Shown: piece by piece, positions 46,756 through 56,900 of the stretch
Layout of the letters: every line of letters starts with the position of its first letter
Numbering within the stretch: the stretch's first letter is position 1
Assembly (NCBI RefSeq): GCF_006334925.1
Contig: NZ_VDHJ01000003.1
Span: 186,001 to 250,000, forward strand
Reading direction: 5' to 3'
Length of the DNA stretch: 64,000 nt
Source: Corynebacterium tapiri
GTDB lineage: Bacteria > Actinomycetota > Actinomycetes > Mycobacteriales > Mycobacteriaceae
Notes under the pieces: model-generated
The model's input: the letters and a program-made list of their open reading frames with translations, nothing else
Databases searched by the model: none
What the model was told of the DNA's origin: nothing
Made by a program: the position numbers and the translations under genes

Positions 46756-47272
46756 GGCGACGCTCCTCTGTGACGATGGCGATGATGAACAGCACCACGC
46801 CTACGTTAATGGCGGCGTCGGCGAGGTTGAAGATGGCGAAGTTGCCCACAGAGATGAAGTCAACGACGTGACCGAACCAGAACCCGGGCTCGCGGAAGAG
46901 GCGGTCGATCAGGTTGCCCAGCGCGCCCCCGCCGATAAACGCCAGGCCAACCCCGGAGAAGCGGTCGCGCATGAACCAGGACGCGATGCAGGCGGCGATG
47001 ACAAACCCCAGCTGGATCGTGGTAAACAGCCACGTGTTGTTCTGCCCCAAACCGAAGGCGGCACCGGGATTGAAGATCAACAGGAAGCGGAACCAGTCCC
47101 CGATCACAGGGCGCGCCACGCCTTCCACCAGTGTGGAGAGCATGTACTGCTTGGTGGCCTGATCGATGGCGGCAACCGCGAGCATGATGCCCAACATCAG
47201 GCCCATGTTGCGGCCTCGTGCTGGCGGACGGTCTGCGGTGCTAGGTGTTACGGCTGAAGACACGCCCACCAT
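46745..47272 (-). CDS. lspA: Lipoprotein signal peptidase
   Basis: A 175-residue aspartic protease of the inner membrane with four helices that cleaves signal peptides before the lipidated Cys. The two catalytic Asp residues are in [11 protein letters not shown] and [11 protein letters not shown], and NPGAAFGLG is the conserved loop. The start at 47272 has only a weak GGTGA upstream, and a GTG follows immediately as an alternative. Likely substrates in this window are the lipoproteins at 11961, 47326 and 48264. It is divergent from the 47326 lipoprotein gene. Confidence 0.95.
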   Translation of the reverse strand: MVGVSSAVTPSTADRPPARGRNMGLMLGIMLAVAAIDQATKQYMLSTLVEGVARPVIGDWFRFLLIFNPGAAFGLGQNNTWLFTTIQLGFVIAACIASWFMRDRFSGVGLAFIGGGALGNLIDRLFREPGFWFGHVVDFISVGNFAIFNLADAAINVGVVLFIIAIVTEERRHGA

Positions 47273-47313
47273 TGTCACCCATGACTGCTGAAGTCCGCGA
47301 ACCTGGCACGCGG

Positions 47314-47319
47314 TAGCGT
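47314..47319 (+). promoter_or_regulatory. -10 box of the 47326 lipoprotein gene, leaderless geometry
   Basis: TAGCGT ends 6 nt before the GTG at 47326. Confidence 0.5.
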
Positions 47320-47325
47320 GGGACC

Positions 47326-48267
47326 GTGAAGTTTTCTCGCCTTTCTGTCGCCACCGTCGCCGCGCTCGCCTCACTAAGCCTGGCGGCCTGCACGTCCGAG
47401 GCTCCCGCCGGCCGCACCCCTACTGAGCAAGGCATCGGCGCCCCCGTGGATGCCCCGCGCATCACCCTGGTCACCCAAGGCGGAGAAGAGCGCACGCAGC
47501 TGCGCTACTCCGATGTGGACGCTGCCGAGCAGCAGGTCACGCTCGATGTCAGCGAGGGATTTGAGCAGCGCGTGGAGCATGCTGCCTCCGTTGATCCGGT
47601 ACCGCCGGAGAACTTCGTGGGATCGGGCGAGCACATCACCCTGCCACTAACTGGCTCTACGGACGCTGCCTCCGAGGCTTCCGAGGGCCAGCAGGAGGCC
47701 ACGCGTGCTCCGGAGTTTAGGGTTGGCGATCTCGAGCGCACCTCGCTGAAGAGCGCATCGGGCTTTCGCATGGGTTGGCGTGGCGACGATCAAGGCCGCG
47801 TATCCACCGTGATGTTCTCCGCCCCTCCGGAGGCCACCGATCAAGCTCGCGCAAGCGTGGAAAAGGCTCTGCTGTCCACCATGGGCGTACTCCCCGTCTT
47901 CCCCGAAGAAGAGGTGGGCGTTGGTGCCACCTGGGGCGTGGACGTGCGCGTCCCGGGAGACGCCAACCTGCTGCAGAGCAGCACCTACGTGATGCGGGAA
48001 CTTAACGGCAATCGCGCCGTACTCGACGTGTCCATCGAGCGGCGCCCGTCGTTGGGCGCACTCAATGTCACCGGTGTCGAGGGTGAGGCAGGCGAAGAGC
48101 TCAAGGTCGCCTCGACGCAGAGCTGGAGCAAGGGAACGATCGTCGTGGATTTGTCCCAGGCTCTCCCGGTGAACGCAGACATAAAGACCACCACACGGGT
48201 GGTCTATGCAGGTTCTCAGCCGCAGCAAGTAGTGCAGGACTCCTCGCTGGCGGTCAAGCTTAATTAA
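47326..48267 (+). CDS. Lipoprotein of unknown function
   Basis: A 313-residue prolipoprotein with lipobox LAAC (Cys at residue 22) after the signal MKFSRLSVATVAALASLSLA. The mature domain is a beta-rich fold of about 270 residues with few aromatic residues, ending in alternating strands. There are no other Cys. I do not recognise the family; it resembles actinobacterial lipoproteins of the DUF6263 type in size and texture, which is a weak suggestion. It starts with a GTG preceded by a -10 box. Its stop overlaps that of the next lipoprotein gene by 4 bp in convergent orientation. Confidence 0.7.
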   Translation: MKFSRLSVATVAALASLSLAACTSEAPAGRTPTEQGIGAPVDAPRITLVTQGGEERTQLRYSDVDAAEQQVTLDVSEGFEQRVEHAASVDPVPPENFVGSGEHITLPLTGSTDAASEASEGQQEATRAPEFRVGDLERTSLKSASGFRMGWRGDDQGRVSTVMFSAPPEATDQARASVEKALLSTMGVLPVFPEEEVGVGATWGVDVRVPGDANLLQSSTYVMRELNGNRAVLDVSIERRPSLGALNVTGVEGEAGEELKVASTQSWSKGTIVVDLSQALPVNADIKTTTRVVYAGSQPQQVVQDSSLAVKLN

Positions 48268-48923
48268 GCAGCCGGCGCCGGAGCTGCCGGTGCAGCGGGG
48301 TCTGCCGGAGCAGGAGCCGGGGCAGGCGCTGCGGGATCAGCAGGCGCACCCGGAGCAGCCGGTGCGGGAGCAGCAGGAGCAGCCGGCGCAACCCCGCCAC
48401 CGATGGCCGCGGAGTCCTGGCACATCTGCGGAACCTGCTCCGGAGCCACCGTGCTGGTGATCAGGGTGCAAGCCCAGGACTGGGACAACTTCCACTGGCC
48501 GTTCTCGTGAATGAACTCCACGTTCTCGGCGGTGTTGGGAGCACGATCCGGCAGCGTGAAGGTCACGGTAGCCAGCGCGGAATTCGGTGCGTAGCCGGGC
48601 AGGACGGGGTCGACCACCTGGAAGCTGGCACCGGACTGCGCCTGAGCAGCAGCCAAGGTGTCAAAGAGCTCCGGCGGGACGGTCTCGCCGCCCTGCACGG
48701 TGGCCACGCGCTGCTCCATCGGAGCACCAGAGTTGGTGGCCACGCCCATCACCTGGTTCAGCTCGGCGGCAGTGGGCAGGCTCGGAGCGGCCTCAGACGC
48801 AGAGCTCGGCGCGGTGGCCTGGGCCCCGGAGGAAGACTCGGCGGCCTTGTCGTCGGAACCGCAGGCGGCCAGGCTCAGGCTCAAACCCGCTGCGAGTACG
48901 GCACTCATCGTGCGAAACTTCAC
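48264..48923 (-). CDS. MTB12-like lipoprotein with Pro/Ala-rich tail
   Basis: A 219-residue prolipoprotein. The second GTG (48923) is chosen because AAGGAG is then about 9 nt upstream; lipobox LAAC puts the Cys at residue 21. The globular part, about residues 50-160, has the pattern of mycobacterial low-molecular-weight antigen MTB12 (CFP-2): LPTAAELNQVMGVATNSG, a central VTFTLPD strand and the ENGQWKLSQSWACTL ending. The C-terminus is a Pro/Ala repeat of about 50 residues, likely spanning the cell wall. The family function is unknown. Confidence 0.72.
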   Translation of the reverse strand: MKFRTMSAVLAAGLSLSLAACGSDDKAAESSSGAQATAPSSASEAAPSLPTAAELNQVMGVATNSGAPMEQRVATVQGGETVPPELFDTLAAAQAQSGASFQVVDPVLPGYAPNSALATVTFTLPDRAPNTAENVEFIHENGQWKLSQSWACTLITSTVAPEQVPQMCQDSAAIGGGVAPAAPAAPAPAAPGAPADPAAPAPAPAPADPAAPAAPAPAA

Positions 48924-49044
48924 TCTCACATCTCCTTGCTAATCCCGCCGTGACATCGGCGTGGGCAACATAGTGCGCCAGCACTCCACGCGGGGCTGAA
49001 CAGGTGGTCTTTTCGCCATATCGTACCGCCTGGGCTGTCTATTA

Positions 49045-49057
49045 CCTGTAGTACAGG
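49045..49057. promoter_or_regulatory. Palindrome CCTGTA-G-TACAGG upstream of ansA
   Basis: A perfect 13-bp palindrome 25 bp before the ansA start. It lies next to a TATTAC -10-like element (about 49040), a fitting place for an operator. Confidence 0.45.
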
Positions 49058-49082
49058 CGGGCGTGTGGCACGCTGGGATGCC

Positions 49083-49970
49083 ATGTTGTCAATTCTCACT
49101 ACCGGTGGCACCATCGCCTGCACCCAGGATGAGGCCGGTGCCCTCGTGCCCACGATCACCGGCGCCGAGCTCGCCAGGGCCGCCGGGCTTTCCGACGTCG
49201 ACGTCAACGACGTGGTGCGCCTAGACTCCTCCTCCATCACCCTTGCCGAGCTCGACGATGTCATCGCGCGCGTCCACAACGAGCTGGAACGCACCGACGT
49301 GGAGGCGGTAGTGCTGACGCATGGCACCGACTCCATGGAAGAGACCGCGCTCGCCTTGGACCTCATGCACACCTGGGACAAGCCCGTGGTGATCACCGGC
49401 GCCCAGCGCTCCTTCGACCACCCCGAAACCGACGGGCCGAAGAACTTAGCCGGTGCTGCCGCGGCCGGCCGCACTCTAACCCCGGGCGTGTATGTCCACT
49501 TCGGATCGCGCACCCTGCCCGCTCGCGGACTGCGCAAGGCCCACACCCATGATTTGGATGCCTTTGTTTCAGAGCCGCATGGCGCACGCCCGGCCCCGTG
49601 TGAGCGTGTGCTTCTCGACGGGTTCCACGTACCCATCGTGGCAATGTATCCAGGAGCCCCCGCAAGCGTAGTGGCGGCTGTAGCCGCCACCGGGGTGGAC
49701 GGACTGGTGGTTGCCGCCATGGGTTCAGGCAACGTTTCCGAGCAGGCCGGCCAGGAGATCGGGAAGCTGCTGGAGCAAGACATTCCCGTGGTGATAGCCA
49801 CCCGTGTGGGCCGGGGCCCAACCGAGTTGGCCTACGGCGGACCAGGCGGTGGCTCCACCCTGGCAGACCAGGGCGCTCTCGCCTCCGGCCCGCTCTCGGC
49901 AGCGCAGGCGCGCATCGCGCTCATCGTGGCGCTGGCCGCCGGCCGAGATCCGCGCGAACTACTGCTCTAA
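49083..49970 (+). CDS. ansA: L-asparaginase
   Basis: A 295-residue type I/II-like asparaginase hydrolysing asparagine to aspartate and ammonia. The two threonine-containing signatures are ILTTGGTIACTQ at the N-terminus and VVLTHGTDSMEETA near residue 76, with the second catalytic Thr and the Asp/Lys relay (ITGAQRS later). There is no signal peptide, so it is cytoplasmic. The ATG at 49083 is preferred; a GTG at 49065 with AGGCGG upstream is possible. It overlaps the end of the convergent polymerase IV gene by 12 bp. Confidence 0.92.
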   Translation: MLSILTTGGTIACTQDEAGALVPTITGAELARAAGLSDVDVNDVVRLDSSSITLAELDDVIARVHNELERTDVEAVVLTHGTDSMEETALALDLMHTWDKPVVITGAQRSFDHPETDGPKNLAGAAAAGRTLTPGVYVHFGSRTLPARGLRKAHTHDLDAFVSEPHGARPAPCERVLLDGFHVPIVAMYPGAPASVVAAVAATGVDGLVVAAMGSGNVSEQAGQEIGKLLEQDIPVVIATRVGRGPTELAYGGPGGGSTLADQGALASGPLSAAQARIALIVALAAGRDPRELLL

Positions 49971-51338
49971 GTTCTCGGCGATCCACTCATCCCACGCCAA
50001 CGAGGTCACGGGGTCGCCGGGGTGCAGCTGCGGATCGTCCACCGACAGGGTCTTGCTGAACCCGGGTCCAGTGGCGCGCGTCTCAAAGCGCACCGACACC
50101 ACCCCGTGCCCGGTCCCCTGTACCCAACCGTGCCCGAACTCCTCGTGCTCCACATCCTGGGTGGCGCGGAAGCGCACCTGCGTTTCGGCTGGTTGAGGTG
50201 CAGCGACAGAGACCGTGACCCCATCGGATACCCCGACCTCGTAATCCGTCTCGCGCGGCGGAACTACCAGTTGGTCCAGCTCCGGAAACAGGATGTCCTG
50301 CCGCGTTGCTTCCAGCCCCGAGTAGCTCACGCCCACCAGCCGGATCGGTCCCACCTCATCTGGGTACCGAGTCACCCGCTTGGCCACGGCCGTCAACGTT
50401 TCCAGGTCATCGGTGGCATAGGCCAGAGTCGCCGAGCGCGACTCGATGTGAAAGTCCGCCATGCGCAGCTTCACCGTCACGGTCCGAGCGCCACGCCCAT
50501 CGCGTACCAGGCGCCGATGAGCATCCTTCGCCGAGCGCACCACGGCCGCATCAACCTCCTGCGAGGTGGTTAGGTCTTGGGGATACGTGTGTTCAGCCGA
50601 GGTCTGTTTTGCTTCGGCCCGGGGAGCGACCGGTCGCTCGTCCACGCCCTTGGCCAGCGCCCACAGGGCCCGACCCACCGTGTTGCCCAGGGTGATGTCG
50701 ACCTCCCGGAGCGTCAGCCCGGCCAGGTCGCCGATGGTGTGCACGCCCACGTCCTGCAGCTTCTTCTCGGTCACGGGCCCCACGCCCCACAGCTTGCCGA
50801 CCTTCATCGGGTGCAGCACCTCCAGCTGCCGCTCCGCCGGCAGGATGAACACCCCGTCTGGTTTGGCCTCTCCAGAGCCGATCTTGGCGTACTGCTTGCC
50901 CGATCCCGCCCCGATCGAGGCCGGCAAGCCGGTCTCTTTTCGCAGCTCCGCGCGCAGGTTGTTCGCCCACTGCCTGACCTCCTCGGCGCTCGCTCCCTGC
51001 AGCTCGGAGGGTTCCATGAAGGCTTCGTCGATAGAGAGTTGTTCGAAGACGTCGACACGCGAGGCGATGAGGTCGAATACGCGTCGCGACGCGACGGAGT
51101 ACACCTCCTTGCGCGGGCTCACCAGCACCACCTTCGGCCCCACCAAACGCGCGGCCCGCGCCGTGGGCATGGCCGACCGCGCGCCATAAGCTCGAGCCTC
51201 ATAGGACGCGCCCGCCACGACTCCCCTGCCGCTGACCCCAGCAACCAGGACAGGACGCCCCGCCAGCGTGGGACGGGTCAGCTGCTCGACGGACGCGAAG
51301 AACGCATCCATGTCGATGTGGAGAACCCAGCGTCGCAT
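49959..51338 (-). CDS. dinB: DNA polymerase IV
   Basis: A 459-residue Y-family translesion polymerase. HIDMDAFFASVEQ at the N-terminus supplies the first Asp, and SIDEAFME near residue 104 supplies the catalytic Asp-Glu. GVVAGASYEARAYGARSAMP is the nucleotide loop, and SIGAGSGKQYAKIGSGEAKPDG the thumb start. The little-finger domain is followed by about 100 residues extending past a typical DinB, as in other actinobacterial homologues. A classical C-terminal clamp-binding QxxLF is not obvious. No LexA-type box is seen upstream; it starts 6 bp after the RhtA-like stop, so both probably share a transcript. Confidence 0.93.
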   Translation of the reverse strand: MRRWVLHIDMDAFFASVEQLTRPTLAGRPVLVAGVSGRGVVAGASYEARAYGARSAMPTARAARLVGPKVVLVSPRKEVYSVASRRVFDLIASRVDVFEQLSIDEAFMEPSELQGASAEEVRQWANNLRAELRKETGLPASIGAGSGKQYAKIGSGEAKPDGVFILPAERQLEVLHPMKVGKLWGVGPVTEKKLQDVGVHTIGDLAGLTLREVDITLGNTVGRALWALAKGVDERPVAPRAEAKQTSAEHTYPQDLTTSQEVDAAVVRSAKDAHRRLVRDGRGARTVTVKLRMADFHIESRSATLAYATDDLETLTAVAKRVTRYPDEVGPIRLVGVSYSGLEATRQDILFPELDQLVVPPRETDYEVGVSDGVTVSVAAPQPAETQVRFRATQDVEHEEFGHGWVQGTGHGVVSVRFETRATGPGFSKTLSVDDPQLHPGDPVTSLAWDEWIAENLEQ

Positions 51339-51344
51339 AAGTCT

Positions 51345-52175
51345 TTAGGGCCTGCGCATCCCGATGGCCAGCACCACCAGCGCAATACCGATGACCTCTG
51401 CGGCGGACAGCATCTGACGTAGGGCAACCGCCCCGATGATCGCTGCCACGATCGGCAAGATCGCCTGCAGCAGCGCAAAATACGCCGCCCCGGCCTTGCG
51501 GAGGACGATCTGGTCCAGGGAGTACGGGATGGCGGCAGACAGCAGGCCCAACCCCAGCACGATCGTGGTGGTCACTAATAAGTTGGAGTCCTGGTGGGGA
51601 TCGCGCAGCAAGAGTGCCACCGGCAAGGTGAGCACGGCTGCCCACGCGAAGCCCACAGCCACGCTGGTCTGCGAGTTACCCTGGAGCGCGATTCGAGAAC
51701 CAAGCATGATGTAGGCCGCCCACATCAGCCCCGCGAGCAGCGCGAAGAGCAGCCCACTCAGCGAATCACTGATCACCGCACCCGACATCAGCAGCACCCC
51801 CGCCCCAGCACAGACCAGTGCGGCCACATCACGCGCCCCGCGCGAGCCCAAGGCTGCAACGGCTACCGGGCCAGCAAACTCGATGGCCACCGCGGTGCCC
51901 ATGGGAATACGCGCAATCGCCTCGTAGAACGTCGTGTTCATCGCCAAGGTGACCAGTCCGTACAGCGCTGCGAAGCCCCCGGCGCGCCCCCAGAAGCTGC
52001 GTAATGACGGGCGGGTCAGACCCACCAGGATCACTGCCGCACCGGCGATGCGAAACCATGCCACCAGCGACGGCGGGAAGGATGCGAAGAGTATAACGGC
52101 CAGCGCGGCTCCTGCGTACAAGCTCACCCCGGATCCGATCATGATCGCCGGAGCTGCATAGCGCGAGGAACCCAT
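51345..52175 (-). CDS. RhtA-like EamA family exporter
   Basis: A 276-residue drug/metabolite transporter with ten predicted helices. IPMGTAVAIEFAGPVAVAAL near residue 90 and AAIPYSLDQIVLRKAG near 213 match the RhtA (threonine/homoserine exporter) branch. Substrate assignment to amino acids is by family only. The ATG at 52175 lies 8 nt after a TACACT -10 box, so it is probably leaderless. It is divergent from the 52208 gene with only 32 bp between start codons, and polymerase IV follows it. Confidence 0.82.
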   Translation of the reverse strand: MGSSRYAAPAIMIGSGVSLYAGAALAVILFASFPPSLVAWFRIAGAAVILVGLTRPSLRSFWGRAGGFAALYGLVTLAMNTTFYEAIARIPMGTAVAIEFAGPVAVAALGSRGARDVAALVCAGAGVLLMSGAVISDSLSGLLFALLAGLMWAAYIMLGSRIALQGNSQTSVAVGFAWAAVLTLPVALLLRDPHQDSNLLVTTTIVLGLGLLSAAIPYSLDQIVLRKAGAAYFALLQAILPIVAAIIGAVALRQMLSAAEVIGIALVVLAIGMRRP

Positions 52176-52183
52176 GGCTTGAA

Positions 52184-52189
52184 AGTGTA
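52184..52189 (-). promoter_or_regulatory. -10 box of the RhtA-like gene, leaderless geometry
   Basis: TACACT on the minus strand ends 8 nt before the ATG at 52175. It lies 5 bp from the opposing -10 box. Confidence 0.5.
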
Positions 52190-52194
52190 GTGAT

Positions 52195-52200
52195 TAGGGT
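52195..52200 (+). promoter_or_regulatory. -10 box of the 52208 gene, leaderless geometry
   Basis: TAGGGT ends 7 nt before the ATG at 52208. The arrangement repeats that of hisA and the DinB-fold gene. Confidence 0.5.
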
Positions 52201-52207
52201 GGGTGCC

Positions 52208-52639
52208 ATGAGTTACGACCTCATCGTCTACGACCCGTCCCTCATTCCCGCTGACGCCGCAGAAAGGCGCACCTGGGCGCAGGGTGTGTTTACGCGTGAC
52301 GACGACCCCGCGTACTCTCCCGGTGAGCAATCCAGCGCCGTCACCGAGTGCGCGTCCTCCCTGCAGACCGTCTTCCCCGCGGACGACGCTGCTGAGTCCG
52401 AAATCGAGGACGCCCAGGAGCGCGGCGTACACCCGGCCAAGTACTTCGTGGACTGGGATCACCTGGAGATCACCCTGGCAGACGAGGACGTCCAGGCCGC
52501 CCACCAGTGGCTGCAGGACTACTGCGCACGCAACGGTCTGGGAATCCTGGACATCGCCGGCACCGGTGAGTTCACAGAGCCCGAGGCTGACACCCAGCCG
52601 CCGGAGAGCCGAGGGATCTCCGCCACATCAACCCCATAA
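52208..52639 (+). CDS. Small acidic cytoplasmic protein, uncharacterised
   Basis: A 143-residue acidic protein without signal peptide or membrane helix. It opens MSYDLIVYDPSLIPADAAE, and its second half (VDWDHLEITLADEDVQAAHQ, then WLQDYCARNGLG) looks like an alpha/beta fold. The C-terminal 25 residues are Pro/Glu-rich and probably disordered. I do not recognise it beyond similarity in flavour to short actinobacterial hypotheticals. A hairpin terminator lies 17 bp after its stop. Confidence 0.6.
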   Translation: MSYDLIVYDPSLIPADAAERRTWAQGVFTRDDDPAYSPGEQSSAVTECASSLQTVFPADDAAESEIEDAQERGVHPAKYFVDWDHLEITLADEDVQAAHQWLQDYCARNGLGILDIAGTGEFTEPEADTQPPESRGISATSTP

Positions 52640-52655
52640 GGGTGAGCGCATTCAT

Positions 52656-52673
52656 AAGGCTAGTAGCCTTTTT
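52656..52673 (+). terminator. Short hairpin terminator
   Basis: AAGGC (52656-52660) pairs with GCCTT (52666-52670) around TAGTA, followed by TTT. It falls between the 52208 gene and the SdaC-like gene. Confidence 0.5.
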
Positions 52674-52706
52674 GAGGATAAATGTTCGCTACAGAAATGA
52701 CCTGTC

Positions 52707-53996
52707 ATGGAACAGTCCTCGAACGAAACGGCCGAGCACCTCGAGGGTGAGCAGCCAGAAGGAACCTCTTCTTCCATCTGGACGTGGGTGCTCACCCTCT
52801 TTGGCACCGCGGTGGGTGCCGGTCTCCTCTTCCTCCCCATCTCCGCCGGCAGCTTTGGATTCTGGCCGCTGGCGATCATGACCATTCTGATCGGCCCGAT
52901 CGTGTTCATTTCACACCGCACGTACTCGCGCATCATCACGGTCTCGGGCACGACGGGGATGGACATCCTCGAAGTGGTCACCTACCTCACCGGGCGCAAG
53001 CGCGGTCTGGTCGTTGCCCTGCTGTACTGGTTGGCCAACTACCCCACCCTGGTCATCTACTGCATCTCGGTGACCAACACGGTGGACAGCTTTATCACTA
53101 ACCAGCTGCACGGACCGGATCTGTCCCGCCCGGTCGTCGCTGTGTTGTGCGTAGGCACGGTGACCGCGGCCGCCGCCTTTGGCCTGAAACCGATGCTGGC
53201 GTTTGCCAACATGCTGGTCTACCCGCTGATCGTCTCCCTGCTGGCCTTTTCGCTATTTCTCATTCCGAAATGGGATCCGGGTAGCTTCACCAGCTACCCC
53301 GCCGAGCACTCGCTGCCCGTGGCGTTGATCTTGATGCTGCCCGTGCTCGTGTTTTCCTTCAGCCACATGGGTGCAATCTCGCAGCTAGCTATCGACGTGC
53401 AGCGCTCCCACCCCGAAAACATGGAGAAGCGCGTCAGCCGCACTGATGCCATCGCCGTCACGCTGTTGGTCGCGTTCACCATGTTCTTTGTCTGGTCGTG
53501 TGCCCTGGCTATGGGTGCCGACGGCCTGACGCAGGCCAAGAACGAGAACCTTCCGGTCCTGAGCTACTTTGCCAACACCACCGGCTCCGGATTCCTGACA
53601 TACCTGGCCCCGCTGGTGACGATGTGCGCGATCGCTACCTCATTCTTTGGCATCATGCTGGGTACCGAGGAAGCCACGACTTACCCGTTTAGGGTCGTAT
53701 TCCCCGAGACCATGGAGAAGATCAATCCGCGCGTGATCAGCTTGAGCTTTGCTGCCTTCGTGTTTGTCACGGGAACGCTGATTACCATCATGAACCCGCC
53801 AATTATGGGCCTGATCAGCTTCATCGGAGGCGTCATCTTCGCTCTCTTGGTCAACATGCTGCCCCTGGCGCTGTTTATGAAGGTCAAGCGCCTGCGACCA
53901 TACGCCAAGCGGCCGGAAACCATCGTGGCCTTCATCATCGGTGTGATTCTGGTGGCCACGACGGTTACCACTACCCTGCTGGGAATTAGCGCTTAG
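52707..53996 (+). CDS. SdaC-like serine/aromatic amino-acid transporter
   Basis: A 429-residue member of the HAAAP/STP (SdaC, TdcC) amino-acid:H+ symporter family with about 11 membrane helices. The first helix motif [16 protein letters not shown] is diagnostic, and [20 protein letters not shown] near residue 210 matches SdaC. Serine or threonine uptake is the best guess. The hydrophilic N-terminal 24 residues are acidic. No clear Shine-Dalgarno precedes the ATG. Its last 11 bp overlap the 3' end of ileS in convergent orientation. Confidence 0.82.
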   Translation: MEQSSNETAEHLEGEQPEGTSSSIWTWVLTLFGTAVGAGLLFLPISAGSFGFWPLAIMTILIGPIVFISHRTYSRIITVSGTTGMDILEVVTYLTGRKRGLVVALLYWLANYPTLVIYCISVTNTVDSFITNQLHGPDLSRPVVAVLCVGTVTAAAAFGLKPMLAFANMLVYPLIVSLLAFSLFLIPKWDPGSFTSYPAEHSLPVALILMLPVLVFSFSHMGAISQLAIDVQRSHPENMEKRVSRTDAIAVTLLVAFTMFFVWSCALAMGADGLTQAKNENLPVLSYFANTTGSGFLTYLAPLVTMCAIATSFFGIMLGTEEATTYPFRVVFPETMEKINPRVISLSFAAFVFVTGTLITIMNPPIMGLISFIGGVIFALLVNMLPLALFMKVKRLRPYAKRPETIVAFIIGVILVATTVTTTLLGISA

Positions 53997-56900
53997 CCAC
54001 CTGGACCTTCACACCCGCGACCACGTCGTGGGCAGTACCGGTCAGCTCGTCAGTGGTGACCTGGAAGTCGGTGGCCAGCGTCTCCGCCGCGATGTGATCG
54101 GCGTGGCGCTGAGCCCACTCCAGCTTGTCGGCCGGAACCGACAGCACCGCACTGATGCGGTCAGACACCTCGAAGTCAGAGGCCTTGCGGGCGTCCTGGA
54201 TGCCGCGGATGACATCGGCGGCCCAACCTTCTGCCTCGAGCTCCTCCGTGACGGTCATGTCCAGAACGACCAGGCCGTCCAGGCCGTCGATACGCGCCGT
54301 GGAGGCCGGATCCGCAGCCACGAGACGCTCGGTGAACTCACCCTCGCGCAGCTCGATGCCGTCGGCTACCACGGTGTCGCCCACACGCTCGTAAGCACCG
54401 GACTTCACCGCCTTGATCACGCGCTGGACGTCCTTGCCCAGGCGCGGGCCGGCGACCTTAGCGTTAACGACGACCTCGAAGGTGCCCACGGAGTCCACGT
54501 CATCGGTGAGCTTGAGCTCCTTGACGTTGACCTCGTCGCGAATGATCTCGGCGAACTCGGAGAGTCGGTCCGACTGCTCCAGCGCCACCGTCAGCGACGG
54601 CAGCGGCAGACGGTTACGCAGCTTGTGGGACTTGCGTACCGACGACGCCGCCGAGCACACTCCGCGCACCGCATCCATGGCCTCGACCAAGGCGGCATCC
54701 GCCGGGATCTCCTGCGGGTTCGGGAAGTCAGTCAGGTGAACCGAACGGCCACCGGTCAAACCACGCCAGATCACCTCGGAGACGTACGGCAGCAGCGGAG
54801 CCACGGTGCGAGTAAGCACCTCGAGGACGGTGTACAGCGTGTTGAAGGCCTCGGGGTGTGCCTCCTGGCCCTCCCAGAAGCGATCGCGAGAACGACGCAC
54901 GTACCAGTTGGTCAGAGCATCGGCGAACAGACGCACGCGCTCAGTGGCCACGGCGATGTCCGTGTTGTCCAGCGCCTCCTGCACGTCGCTGACCAGCTCC
55001 TGCAGCTTGGCCAGGATGTAGCGATCCAGCACGTGGGTGCTGTCGAAGGAGAACTCGGCCTCCTTGTGCGAGTACAGCTGCAGGAAGGTGTAAGCATTCC
55101 AGATCGGCAGGATAGCCTGGCGAACACCCTCGCGGATGCCCTGCTCGGTGACGATGAGATTGCCACCGCGCAGGATGGGCGAGGACATCAGGAACCAGCG
55201 CATGGCGTCCGAACCGTCGCGGTCAAAGACCTCGTTGACGTTCGGGTAGTTGCCCTTGGACTTGGACATCTTCTGCCCATCATCACCCAGGACGATGCCA
55301 TGAGCGACCACCTTGGAGAATGCCGGGCGGTCGAACAGTGCCACGCTGAGCACGTGCAGCAGGTAGAACCAACCACGGGTCTGGCCGATGTACTCCACGA
55401 TGAAGTCGGCCGGGGCGTGGGACTCGAACCAGTCCTTGTTCTCAAACGGGTAGTGGAACTGCGCGAACGGCATGGAACCGGAGTCGAACCACACATCGAG
55501 CACGTCCGGGACACGGCGCATGGTGGACTTGCCGGTCGGATCATCCGGGTTGGGGCGGGTCAGCTCGTCGATATGCGGGCGGTGCAGCGACTCCGGCCGC
55601 ACACCAAAGTCGGCCTCGAGCTCGTCCAGGGAGCCGTAGACGTCGACACGCGGGTACTCGTCGTTGTCAGAGACCCAGACCGGGATCGGCGAGCCCCAGT
55701 AACGGGTACGCGAGATATTCCAGTCGCGAGCGCCCTCGAGCCAGCGGCCGAACTGACCGTCGCGCACGTGCTCGGGCATCCACTCGATCTGCTCGTGGTT
55801 GAGCTCGACCATGCGATCGCGGATGGCGGTGACGTCAACGAACCAGCTGGGCAGCGCCATGTAGATCAGTGGCTCCCCCGAACGCCAGGAGTGCGGGTAG
55901 GAGTGCTCGATCGTCTGGTGGCGCAGCACGCGCCCGGTTTCCTTGAGGTCGCGGATGATGTCCTTGTTCGCGTCGAAAACCAGCTGGCCCTGGTAGTCCG
56001 GAACCAGCGAGGTGAACTTGCCATCCATGTCGACCGGGATGATCAGCTCGATCCCATAGGCATTGGTGGTGTTCATATCGTCCTCACCGAAGGCCGGGGC
56101 CTGGTGGACGATGCCGGTGCCGTCCTCAGTGGTGACGTAGTCAGCCAGCAGGATCTGGAAGGCATTGGCGTGATCCGCGAAGTAGTCGAAGACCGGCTGG
56201 TAGGTCAGCCCCTCGAGCTGAGCACCGGTAAAGCGAGCAACCTCTTCGTGCTTCTTGCCCAGCTCCTTGGTGTAGGCGCCGGCCAGAGGTGCCGCCAGGA
56301 TCACCAGCGAGCCGGCGAACTCGGAGGCCGAGGAGTCCTCGCCCACACGCAGCAAGACGTATTCCACCTCGGGGTGCACGGCCAGTGCCAGGTTAGATGG
56401 CAGGGTCCAGGGGGTCGTCGTCCAGGCCAGAGCGCTAGCCTGCGCCAGCTCGGGGTGCTCGGACAAGGTCTTTTGGCCAGCCGAACCATCCTTGGCGCCG
56501 GTGATGGGCAGGGTCACCGTCAAGGTGGGATCCTGGCGCATCTTGTAGGAATCGTCGAGACGCGTCTCCTGGTTGGACAGCGGGGTGTGCTCGGCCCAGG
56601 AGTATGGAAGGACGCGGAAGCCCTGGTAGATCAGGCCCTTGTCATAGAGCTGCTTAAAGGCCCAGATGACAGACTCCATGTAGGACAGGTCCATCGTCTT
56701 GTAACCACCGTCGAAGTCCACCCAACGTGCCTGGCGGGTGACGTACTCCTTCCACTCTTCGGTGTAGCGCAGAACGGAGGAGGCGCAGTACTCGTTGAAC
56801 TTCTCCAGACCCATGTCCTCGATCTGGCCCTTATCGGTGATGCCAAGCTGCTTCTCCGCCTCCAGCTCGGCGGGCAGGCCGTGAGTGTCCCAGCCAAAGA

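Noticed and set aside
51339..51380. LexA box for DNA polymerase IV
   Set aside because: No TCGAA-type palindrome precedes the gene; it starts 6 bp after the RhtA-like stop.
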